This document shows positions 32,141 through 44,100 of a stretch of DNA of 64,000 bases, piece by piece; position 1 is the first letter of the stretch; each line of letters starts with the position of its first letter. The translations under genes and the position numbers were made by a program. Origin of the DNA: Streptomyces sp. CA-278952 (GTDB taxonomy: Bacteria > Actinomycetota > Actinomycetes > Streptomycetales > Streptomycetaceae). The notes beneath the pieces were generated by a model, which saw only the letters and a program-made list of their open reading frames with translations, was not told the origin of the DNA and searched no databases. The DNA lies in the NCBI RefSeq assembly GCF_028747205.1, contig NZ_CP112880.1, positions 124,001 to 188,000 of the forward strand, given 5' to 3'.

Positions 32141-32182
32141 CATTCTCTGATGAAACGGACCGACGGACCGGTGGAGCACGAC

Positions 32183-35100
32183 ATGACACTGCTGGATGTA
32201 CTACTGGACGCGGTGCGTGAGGCTCCCGGGCAGGTCGTCGTGCATGTCCGCGGCGACGGCGGCGAGCTGACGGTCAGCCTGCGCGAGCTCCTGGACGACT
32301 CCCTCCGTGTGGCGGGGGGATTCCGGGAGGCGGGGATAGCGCCGGGGACCTGTGTGCCGTTGCTCGCCGATCGCAGCGAGGACTTCCAGCCGATGTTCTG
32401 GGGTGCGGTGGCGGCCGGTCTCGTTCCGGTTCCGCTGGCGCCGGACGCCCGTCGGGTGCTCCCGGTCTGGGAGCACCTGGGGCGGCCGCCCGTGGTCGTG
32501 GACGCCTCGACCGCGTCGCTGTCCGGCGAACTTCCCGACACCGTCCGTACCCTGCCCCTCGATGTCCTGCGGCAAGGACCGGCCCTGCGGGAGACCGCCA
32601 CCGCAGAGCGCGACGACGTCGCGTTCGTGCAGTTCTCCTCGGGGAGCACCGGCGCCCCCAAGGGGGTGGAGGTGACACACGGCGCGGTGCTGGCCAATCT
32701 GGAGCAGATACGGGTCGCCTCGGCGCTGGGCCCCGACGACGTGGTGGTCAGCTGGATGCCGTACTTCCACGACATGGGGCTCATCGGCACCCACCTCGCC
32801 CCGCTGGCCGCCCGGGCCCGGCAGGTCAAGATCGGTCCGCTGTCGTTCGCCAAGCGGCCCCGCCTGTGGTTCGAGGTGGCGGCCCGGCACCGGGCCACCG
32901 TTCTGTCCGCGGCCAACTTCGCCCTGGCACTAGCCGTACGCCGTGTTCCCGAGGAGGTCTTGGCCCGGCTGGACCTCTCGGCGGTACGGCTGATCCTGGT
33001 CGGGGCGGAGCCGATCGCGCCCGCGGTGTGGCGTGCCTTCGCCGACAGGACCCGGCCGTCGGGGCTGGACCCGGCGGCGGCCCAGCCGGTCTACGGCCTG
33101 GCGGAGGCGACGCTGGCGGTGACCTTCCCGCCGCCGGGGGAGGTGGCCGAGCCCCTGGTCCTGGACCGGGCGTCGTTGAGCCGTGGAGTGGCGGTGGACG
33201 CCGAACCGGGCGAAGGGGCCGTCGCGTTGATGGACGTCGGGCTGCCGGTGGCGGGCTGCGCCGTGCGCATCGTCGACGACGCGGGCACCGTCCTCGGGGA
33301 GCGGCGGACCGGGCACATCCTGGTGAGCGGCCCCCAGCTCGCCCGTGGCTACCACGGCCTTCCCGACGTGAGCGCGGAGGTGTTCGGCGGGGGGTGGCTC
33401 CGCACCGGTGATCTCGGGTTCCTGCGGAACGGCCGGCTGTGCGTCACGGGCCGGCACAAGGACGTGCTGTTCCTCAACGGCCGCACCTTCCACGCCACGG
33501 ACATGGAGGAGGTCGCGGCCGCGACACCCGGGCTGCCTCCCGGCGCCCCGGCGGTGGTCGGGTCGACCGACCCCGTGACCGGTGCGGAGCGCGTCGTGGT
33601 GTTCGTTCCCTGGGCACGGCCCGCGCCCGAGGCGGCGGAGGTACTCGAACGCGTCGCGGCCCGGGTGCGCGAGGCCCTGCTCCATGACGACGTGCGGGTG
33701 CTGGCCCTGCCGCCGGGCGCGTTCCCCCGTACGACGAGCGGCAAGCTGCAACGTCGGCGGTTGCGCGAGCGCTTCGAGGAGGGCGTCTTCGGGACCGGTG
33801 ATGGTGGTGGTGTTTCGTCCGGACTGCCCCGGCCTGCGGCGGAACCCCGCGCGAAGGCGCCCCGCGCCCGCGCGGAGACCGTCGAGGTCGTGCGGCAGGC
33901 GTGGGCGCGGGTACTGGGCCGGCCCGCCGCTTCGATCGGGGCGCACGAGCCGTTCGGCAGCCTCGGAGGGACCTCGCTCAAGGCCATGGAGGTGCTGGTG
34001 GCGCTGGAGGACGCCTTCGGTGTGACGCTGCCGCCGGCGGTCATCCGCGACCACGGCACGGTGGACGCGCTGGCCGGTCACCTTCTGACGGTGGCTCCCG
34101 CTCCGGCGCCGTCCGCCGCGGACGACGCTGACACCGCTGACACCGCTGACACCGCTGACACCGCTGACACCGCGGAGAGCGCCACACAGCGGGCCGGAGG
34201 AACGTCCGCCGGGCCGGACCCGGCACTCCCCTTCCCCACCGACGCTGCCGCCACCGCTGCGGCCGTCATCGGGATGGCGTGCCGGTTCCCCGGCGCGGAC
34301 ACCCCCGAGGCCTTCTGGGACCTGCTCGTCGACGGGCACGACGCCGTCGCCCCCGTACCGCGTGGACGATGGGACGACGGCCAGGAGGACCCTCCGAGGG
34401 ACCGGCCGACGACGTCGGCGGCTCCAGCAGCTCCCGCAGCTCCGACAGCTCCCCGGAAGCGGTGGGCCGCACTGCTGGAGGACCCGGCCGGGTTCGACGC
34501 CGGCTACTTCGGTATCGGCGAGGACGAGGCACGCGCACTCGACCCGCAGGCCCGGCTCTTCCTGGAACTCGCGCACGAAGCACTCGAACGTGCCGGATAC
34601 GCGGGGCCCCGTCGGCGCGGTCGCAGGATCGGTGTGTTCGCGGCGGTCGGGGACAGCGGCTACCGGGAGATCCTGGAACGGGCCGCCGCCGGCGGCTCCC
34701 CGCTGCCCGCCGCGCTCACCGGGAACCTGCCCGCCCTCGTCGCCGCCCGGGTCTCGCAGAGCCTCGATCTCGACGGTCCCGCACTCGCCGTGGACACCGC
34801 CTGCTCGTCGGGGCTGGTGGCTCTGCACCTGGCCCGGCGCAGCCTGCTGGACGGCGAGTGCGACCTCGCCGTCGTCGGCGGGGTCAACCTCCACCTGACC
34901 TCGACGCCGCACCGGCTGCTGGAAGAGGCGGGGGCCCTGTCCCCCACCGGACGCAGCCGCGCCTTCAGCGCCGACGCCGACGGCTTCGTGCCCGGCGAGG
35001 GAGGCGCGGCCCTCGTCCTGACGCGGCTCGACGCCGCCCGCCTCGCGGACGATCAGGTGCTCGCGGTGGTCCGGGGCACGGCCGTCAACAACGACGGCCG

Positions 35101-38100
35101 GTCGATGAGCCTCATGGCGCCCAACCCGCTGCGGCAGCGCGAGGTCATCACCCGGGCGTACGAGGCGGCGGGGGTCGATCCCGCCTCGGTGACCTACGTG
35201 GAGGCCCACGGCACCGGCACGGCCGTGGGCGATCCGATCGAGCTGCGTTCGCTGGCCCACGCCTTCCCCGAACGCACCGACGGCGAAACGCGGTTGGTCG
35301 GATCGGTGAAGTCCAACATCGGGCATCTGCTGAACGCCGCCGCACTTCCCGCGCTGGTGAAGGTCGTACTGGCCCTGGGCCACCGCAGGCTGCCTCCGTC
35401 GCTGCACCACGCCCCGGCCTCGCCGGGTCTCGCCCCCGCGGGCTTCTCCGTGGTGACCGAGGCCCGGGACTGGACATCGTCCGCCGGGCCCCTCGTCGCG
35501 GGGATCAACGCGTTCGGTTTCGGCGGCACCAACGCACATGCCGTTCTCGAACAGGCCCCGCCCCCGCCGTCCCCGGGCTCGCCTCTTTCTGGTGTCGCGC
35601 GTGAAGTGGCGGTCGACGGGCCTCACTTGCTGACCCTGTCGGCGCGCGGTCCGGGCGCGCTGCGGGACGCGGTGACCCGGCTCGCCGCACATCTGGAAAG
35701 CCGTCCGCGGCTGCGCGAGGGCGATGTCTGCCGCACCGCGAGCACGTCCCGGGACGAGGGGCCCCACCGGCTCGCCGTCGTCGCCGACGGTGATCTGCGG
35801 GAGCGGCTCGCCGCCATCGCCGCCGGCGCGACGGGAGAGGCGGGCGGGCAGGTCGGGAGCCTCGTGCGTTCCCGGCCGCGTGTGGTCTTCCTGTTCCCCG
35901 GGCAGGGCTCGCGGTCCCCCGGCCAGGACCGGGCGCTGTACCGGACGGCGCGGGTGTTCCGGGAGACGTTCGACGAGGCCTCCGCTCTTCTCGGGCCCGT
36001 GTGCGGGCGGTCCCTGCTGGAGTGGGCGCTCGATCCGGAGGTGGACCCCACCGCCCAGGCCGCGACGGAGAAGGCGCAACCGCTCCTCGTCGCCTCCGGG
36101 GTGGCGCTCGCCCGCCAGTTGCGGGCCTGGGGCGTGGAACCCGACGCGGTCGCCGGGCACAGCGTCGGGGAGATCACCGCCGCCTGCGTCAGCGGGATGC
36201 TGACCCTCCGGGAGGCGGTGCGGTTCGCGGCCGAACGAGGCCGTCTCATGGGCGCGTTCACCGAGCCCGGGGCCATGATCGCCGTCCGCGGGGGTGAGGA
36301 GGCGGTCGCCGCGGCGGTGGCGGAGTCCGACGGGGCGCTCGCCGTGGCCGCGTACAACGGTCCCGGGCTCCAGGTCCTCTCCGGGGGCGTCCGTGCGGTG
36401 GAGCGCGCCGCCGCCGGCCTCGAAGCCCTGGGTGTCCCCACCCGTCGCCTGCGGGTCTCCCGGGCCTTCCACTCGCCGCTGATGCGGCCGGTGGCGGACC
36501 GGATCGCCGACGCGGCCCGTGTGTTGACCCCGCAGGTCCCGTCCGTCCCCCTCATGAGCACCGTCACCGCCGAGTGGCAGCCGGTCCTCGGCCCCGCGTA
36601 CCTCCGTGACCACGCCGAACGGCCCGTGCTGTTCGGCGCGGCCGTGGAACGCCTGGCCCGGGAGGGGTACGACACGTTCGTGGAGGTCGGCCACGGCGCG
36701 ACGCTGTCGGGTGCGGTCCGCGCGGCTACGGAGGTGTACGCCGACGACGCCCGGGCGGCACACGCGGGCGGGCCCGGAGCTTCCGGGGCCTCCGGAACAA
36801 CTGACGCCCCTGGCGCCCTTGGTGGCACGACGACGGTGCTGTGCGCCCTGCCGGGACGTTCCGACGGCCGCACGGATACGGAACGGCTCGCCGATGACAG
36901 CCACGGCGGGCGCGGCGCCCTGCTGGGAACCATCGGCCGCCTGTGGTCGCACGGCGTGCCGCTGGACCGTACGGCGCTCGACGCGGAGCACCAGGGGATC
37001 GCCCTGCCCACCTATCCCTTCCAGCGCCGCCGGTACTGGGCCGATCCCCCCACGAGCCCGCTCCTTCACCGAGTCCTGTGGGAGGAGACCGCGCCGCCCG
37101 GGCAGGCGGCGGCAGCCGTGCGCTCGGTGCTGCTGACAGGCCACGACTCCGCGTATGTCGCCGGGCTCGCCTCGCAGCTCTCCGCCGAGGGCGTCCGGAT
37201 GCACGAAACGGGCGACGGGCCACCGGATGCCGTGGTCCTGGTGGCGGGTCCCGCTCCCGTCCAGGACACCGCCGACGCGCTCGGCCGGGCCCAGGACGCC
37301 GCGCTGGCCGCCTTCGGTGAGGCCCTCGCACGGTTCGACGAGGCAGGCGCGGACCGGCTGCTGGTGCTGACCGAGGACGTCCACGCCACGGGGGCCTTAC
37401 GGGAAAGGCCACGGCCTGCCCATGCCGTCCTCGGCGGGCTGCTGCTGGCGCTGCCGCAGGAGACTCCGGGCGCTTCGGCCACCGCCCTCGACCTCTGCTC
37501 GCTGGACACCCCGTCCCAGCGGCTGACCGCCGTGCTGGCCGAACTCGCCGAACTGAAGTCGGCCGGCGGCAGCACCCCGGGCGGGGCCGTCACCGTCGCC
37601 TGGCGCGCCGGGCGCAGGCTCACCCGCCGTTGCGCACCACTGCCGAGCGGCGCCGCCGCACCGGCGGGGGTGACGCGGCCACCGCTGCCGTCCGACGGCA
37701 CCTACCTCATCACCGGGGGCGGCGGCGGGATCGGTGCCGCGCTCGCCCGGGACCTCGCCGGCCGGGGTCGCCCGACCCTCGTGCTCGCCGGACGCTCCTC
37801 CCGTCCGCCCCTGGGGCTGGCCGAGGAACTCCGCTCGCTGGGCGCCACCGTCCACTACCGCGTGGCCGACGTCTCGGTGGAGCAGGACGTCGACGCGCTC
37901 CTCGCCGGACTCCCCCACCTCGACGGCCTTTTCCACGCCGCGGGGACGGTGCGACCCGGCACCCTGCGCGACCGGCGTGCGGAGGAGACGGCAAAGGCCC
38001 TGGCCGCCAAGGTCCGGGGCAGTCTGCTGCTCTCGCTGGCGCTGCGCCGGCACGGGCTCGACCCGGCGGTCCGTGTCGCGTTCTCCTCCGTCAGCGCCGT

Positions 38101-41100
38101 GCTGCCCGGACTGGCGGGGGCGCTGGGCGACTACGCCGGCGCCAACGCCTTCCTCGACGCGTTCGCCGCGTCGGAACGGCACGCGGGCAGGCCCTGGCAG
38201 TCGGTGAACCTCGCGGCACTCGCCGGTACGGGCATGGCGGCGGCCCTCGGAACCGGGACAGGAGGTGGCTCCGCCACCGTACCGAGCGCCGGGGGCCGCC
38301 CTGTCGCCCTCCGTCCCGCGCTGGCGGCGCTCCGCACGGCATGCGGCGTCGACGCGGCGCAGCTGTTGCTCGCCCACCTGCCGCCGTCCCCGGGGCCCGC
38401 CGTCAGGGCGGACCCGGCCACTTCGGCGGCAGCCACGGGAACAGGCCCCTCCACGGAATCCACCACGGGATCCGGGGCGGAACCGCCCACCGCGGGCCGG
38501 GCACCCAACACCCGCGTGAACAGCGGTACGCGGGCGGGAACCGGGCCCCGTACCGCGACCGGCAGCAGTACCGCGGCGTTGCTCCGGCGGCTGCTGGCCT
38601 CGGCGCTGCGTCTGCCTGCCGCCGGGGTCCCTGACGACGAGCCGTTTCTCGCCCTCGGCCTCGACTCGCTCGCCGCCGTCGACCTCGTCAGGCAGCTCGA
38701 ACGGGAGCTGGGCAGGCCGCTGCCCGCCACGCTCTTCTTCGAGTACCGCACGGTCGCCGAACTGGCCGCCCACCTCGACACCACGCCCTCCCCTGAACCG
38801 CCGACCGACGCCTCCCGCTCCTTCTCCCCCTCGCCGACCCCTGCTCCCGTGCCGGACGGGGACACCTTCCCGCTCACCCCCGTCCAACTGGCCCTGCACA
38901 CCAGCAGTCGGCTCCACCCGGACGTCCCGGCTCACGGCTACGTCCGCCAGACCGTACGGGGGCCCCTGGACACCCTGCTCCTGGGCCGGGCGCTCGCCGC
39001 GCTCGCCGACCGGCACACCATGCTCCGGATCCGCATCGAAAACACCGGAAGCACCGGAAGCACCGGAAGCACCGATGTCAGGGTCGGCGGCAGGATCGGC
39101 GACGGGATCGGCTCGGCGACACCGAGGCAGTACGTCGCGCCCCCCGCCGCGCTGTCCGCCTGGTACGAGGTCCGCGAGCTGACCGGCCGCATCGAAGAGC
39201 TCGAAACGGCGTTGTGCAACCGGCCGTTCGACCTCTCGGCCGAGCCTCCCGTGCGCGCGCTCCTCGCCCGGGAAAGCCCTGAGCTCTCCCATCTGGTGCT
39301 GGTGATCCACCATGCGGCCGGTGACGGGTACAGCCTCAACGTCCTCGCCGGAGAACTCTGGTCGCTCTACACCGCCCTCGCCGACGGGCGCGCACCGACA
39401 CTGCCCGCGCTCGGCACCGACTTCGCGCGGTATGCGGCCGCCACCGCCGATGGGCGGTCCTCCACGGACGGCATGGGGGCCCTCACCGCCGACCGCCTGT
39501 ACTGGTCGGGGCGGCTCGCCTCCTGGGGCGAACCGCTGCGCCTGCCGTACGACGGTGATCCGTTCGCCCTGCCCGCGGCGCCGATGGCCACCCACCAGAG
39601 CGCCCTCGACCCGGTGCCGACCACCGCGTTGGAGCAACGGGCCGCCGCTCACGGGGTGAGCCTCTTCCAGCTGCTGCTCGCCGTGCACGTGCGCTGTCTG
39701 GCCCGGTGGAGCGGACAGCGGGAGATCGCGGTGAACGTCGCCCGCGCCCGGCGGGACGACCGTATGACGGGCCTGGACCGACTCGTGGGGCCTCTCGCCG
39801 ACACCCTGCCCCTGCTGTGCGTGACGGACCCGGACGAGTCGGTGGGGGCCCTGGCCGAGCGGCTGGCGGGAATCTGGCTGGAGAGCGAGCAGCACGCGAG
39901 CCTCACCGGCCTGGACCTGGCACGGCTACTGCCGGCGGACCCGTCCGGGGCCGGCCCCCGGACGGTGAGCCCGGCCGGCTTCAGCTTCTCCCGCTTCCCC
40001 GCCGCTCTCGACGGGCGTTGTCCGGTGAGCGTGCGGCCGACGGCGGCCGGCACCGCCACCGCCGCGACCCGCCTGAGCCTGCTGTGCTGGCAGGACGAGG
40101 CGATCCTGCGCTTCTCGTGGAACTTCCCCGTCCGGCTCTTCGACCCGGCGACGGTGGCGCGCCTGGACCGGGACTTCCACGACGAGCTGGCCGCGCTCGT
40201 CGAGCCTCGGCCCGGCCTCCCGGCGGTCACGGAGCCCACGCCCGTCCACGGCACCGGCACCGGCACCGGCACCGGATCAGCCACGCTCGTGCGTCGGCTG
40301 GTCGAGCGGTTCCGGGCCGCCCCGGACGCGGTCGCCGTCGACACCGGCGCCGCCACCCTGACGTACGCCGAACTCGACCGTGCCTCCCACGCCCTCGCGG
40401 CCTCTCTCCTGGCCGGCGGCGTCACCCCCGGAAGCCTCGTCGGGCTCCTCACCGAACCCGGCGCCGACACCGTCGTCTCGGTCGTCGCGGCCCTGCGCGC
40501 CGGGGCGGGCTGGGTTCCGCTGGACGCCGGCCACCCGACCGCGCGGCTGACGGACCAGCTCACGCGCTCGGGCGCCCGTACCGTGCTCTGCCACGCCGCC
40601 ACCCGGGCGGTGGGGGAAGCGCTCGGCGACGTCGCCCTGGTGCACGTCGACGCTGCGGCAGCGCCGTACCGGGGCGCGGCGGATCCCGGGCCCGCCGCAG
40701 GCCGGGCCCGGTTCGCAGGCCCGCACCTGTCACCGGACGAACTCCCCGCACCCGACGGCCCGGTCGACGCCGACGGCATCGCCTACGTGATCTTCACTTC
40801 CGGATCCACCGGCCGGCCCAAGGCCGTGCCCATCACCCACCGGTCGATGGAGAACTACCTCGACTGGGCGATCGGCACCTTCGGATACGACGAGCACGAC
40901 CGGCTCGCCCAGACCGCGTCGCCCTGCTTCGACGCGTCCGTCCGCCAGCTCCTGGCCCCGCTGCTCGTCGGCGCCACCGTGGTCACGGTGGCCTGGGACC
41001 TGCTCCGCGATCCCGACCGGCTGCTGAACCACGTCGTGCGCAGTCGCATCACCGTATGGAGCTCCGTTCCCACGCTCTGGGAGCAGCTCCTCAGCGCTTC

Positions 41101-44100
41101 CGAGGAACGCGTACGCAACGGCGCGCCGCCGCCGGACCTGTCCGCGCTCCGGTGGATCCATGTCGGCGGCGAGGCCCTGTCACCCGCCCACGTACGCCGC
41201 TGGTTCGACCTCTTCGGCGACGGCCAGCACATCGCCAACCTGTACGGCCCGACCGAGGCCACCATCAACACGACCTGCCACATCATCCGGGCCCGGCCCG
41301 GCGACCAGGTGCGGCGCCTTCCCATCGGCCGCCCCGTCACCGGCACGGAGGTGGCGGTCGTCGGCCCCGACGGGGAGCCCGTGCGGCCCGGCGAGGCCGG
41401 TGAGCTCCTCATCGCCGGAGTCGGCCTCACCCCGGGCTACCTCGGCGAACCGGCCCTCACCGGGGCCGCGTTCACCGTCCGGCGCGGTCGCCGCTGGTAC
41501 CGCAGTGGCGACCGGGTGCGGTGGACCGAGGACGGCGTCCTGGAATTCCTCGGGCGGCTGGACGACCAGGTGAAGATCCGTGGCAACCGGGTCGAGCCGG
41601 GTGAGATCGAGGCGGTGCTCCAGACCCACCCGGACGTCACCCACGCCGTCGTCCTCGCCGAGGACGGACGCCTCACCGCCTTCGTGACCCCGGGGCCCGG
41701 ACCTGCCGGAGCGGACGCCGTGGCGCTCCGGCTCCATCTCGCGGAGTCACTGCCCGCGTACATGCTTCCGTCCCGGATCACCCGCGTCGGCAGGATGCCA
41801 CTCACCAGCACGGGCAAGATCGACCGGCGTAAGCTTCCGGCACTCCAGGAAGCGACCGAGCCGCCCGGGGCGGACACGGACACCGGCATCGGCGCGCGTC
41901 CGGGCGACGCCCGTACGCCGCCCCGCACTCCCACCGAAGTCCGGCTGGCCGCCATCTGGACCGCTCTGCTCCAGGCCGAGGACGTGTCCCGCGAGGACGA
42001 CTTCTTCGTCCTGGGCGGCGACTCCCTCCTCGTGCTGGAAGTGTTCGCCAGGCTGGAGAAGCAGGGCGGTCCGCTCCCCCGGCCGACCGTCATCTACCGC
42101 AACCGCACACTCGCGGCCCTCGCCTCCGCGGTGGACGCAGCAGCGGGCACCGCCGTCGCACCGGGAGTGAACGCCGCAGCGGACACCGCCATCGGCCTTG
42201 CCGTCGATACCGCGGCGGCGGGCGTCGGAACCGCTCCTGCCGACACCACCGTCAAGGCCGCCCGCACCGCGGCGGACCCGTCGGTACCAGAGCGCCATGC
42301 ACGGGGCGACCGCCCGGGGGCCCCCGATCCGGGCGTCGCTCCCCCGCCCTTCCCACTGACACCCACCCAGCGGGGCTTCCTGCTGGCCGAAGCCCTCGCC
42401 CCGGGCACCACATCGGCCTGGCTCACACAGTTGCGTCTGAACGGCCGCCTCGACACCGCTCGCTTCCAGAGCGCGGTGGACACCCTCGTCGGGCGCCACC
42501 CGATGCTCCGTACCGTCTTCCCCGCCGGGGCGCGCCCCGCCGTCCAGCAGGAGCTTCCGTCCTCCCTGCGCCTGCCGGTCGACTTCGAGGTCCTCACCGG
42601 CCCGGATCAGGTGGAGGAGCGGGTCACCGCCGAACGGGCGCGCCGTTTCGAACCCTGGGCCTGGCCTTTGTTGCGCCTGCGGGTGCTCACCGTCGCTCCC
42701 GACGAGCACGTCCTGGTCGCCCACGCCCATCACATCATCGGCGACGGCTACAGCGCCGCACTCCTGGTACGGGAGCTGACGGCCGTGTACGACGCCCTGT
42801 CCAGCGGCGAAGAACCGGCGTCGGTCCCACCGCGCAGCACCTTCCGCGACCACGCCCTCCAGCTCGCGGCGCGCACGGACGCCGCCCCGGCAACGACCTC
42901 CGGTACCACGGCCGGGAGAGACGCCATCCCCCCGGCCGCGCCGCTCCGGCCGGGCGTCCCGACCGGCGAGGACCGGTGGGAGCGGCTGAGCGCGCCCTAC
43001 CTGCCGCCCCTGCTCGCCGCCGGTACGACCACCACCGGCACGCCTCCGGGCAACGCCCCCGGCCCGCTCTTCCACACCTGCGGGTTCACGGTCGACGCCG
43101 GCCGGGCGGAGGCGCTGCGCGGGCTCGCCGCACGCACCGGGTCCACCCTCCACGCCCCGGTGCTCACCGCCTACTACCGGGCGCTCGTGTCCGTCACGGG
43201 ACAGGCGGACCTGGTGCTCGGTATGGCGGTGAGCGGCCGGGACCACTCCGTTCCCGACGCACACCGGGTGTTCGGTCCCTTCGCCACGGCTGTTCCCCTG
43301 CGGCCGGCGGGTCCGGCGTCGGGGCGGTCCGACAGCGCGGGTTTCGAGGACGATCTGCGGCGCGTCGCCACCGAGGCCGCCGAGGCGCGGACGTACGAGG
43401 GGCCCGTGCCTCCGCTGTCCAACGGCCTGCCCATGGCCTCGCAGTTCTTCTTCACCTATCTGGACTTCTCCGCCCTGGGTCCGGAGAGCGGCAGGACGCT
43501 GACGGTCGCCCGGGAGGGCGGCGACAGCGTGTTCACACCGCCGCCGGCCGGTACGGACGTGTTCCTGGCGGCCGGTCCGGACGGCGGGCGGCTGCGGATC
43601 ACCGTCCGGGCGGCGGCGACGGCGTTCACACCGGAGGCGCTGGCCGCGTTCACGGACTCGGTGCGCGAGGGTCTGGCGCATGCGGCGGCCTCGACCGTGC
43701 GCGATGCCGGCCGCCTCGACACCCCGGGGGGCCCCGGCCGGGACGCGCGGATGGATGCCGCGCTCATCGGCTATCTGCCGTCCCCTGCCGACCTCGCCCG
43801 GCTGGCGGGTCTGCCGGAGGCGGCGCTGCCGCGCGAGCGGCTGCGGACCCTGCTGTTCCCGGACGGGCTGCCACGGCTTCTGGAGACGTTGAGGACGCCG
43901 CTGGGCCGTTCGGGCTTCGTGTGCGTCCCGCTGTTCGCGGACGAACTCGCCCCCGGCGAAGGCCTGCTCGGGCACACCACGCGGGGGGTGGAGCTCGCCT
44001 CGTCGCTCGGTGCGCGGGCCGTGTCCCTCGCGGGCATGATCCCCTCGCTCACGGGCTACGGCTTCGACGTCCTGCGGGCCGTCGGCACGACCGGAGCCGT

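Noticed and set aside
32150..32182. ATG 32150 as the megasynthase start
   Set aside because: No ribosome-binding site and too close to the putative -10 box. ATG 32183 has GGAG at seven bases and begins at the usual FAAL N-terminus. A leaderless start at 32150 is not excluded.
32930..37384. Very long open frame on the minus strand (1484 codons) opposite the megasynthase
   Set aside because: High-GC coding bias keeps the antisense frame open. The translation is Arg/Gly/His-rich with no family motif, and the plus strand holds continuous KS-AT domains.
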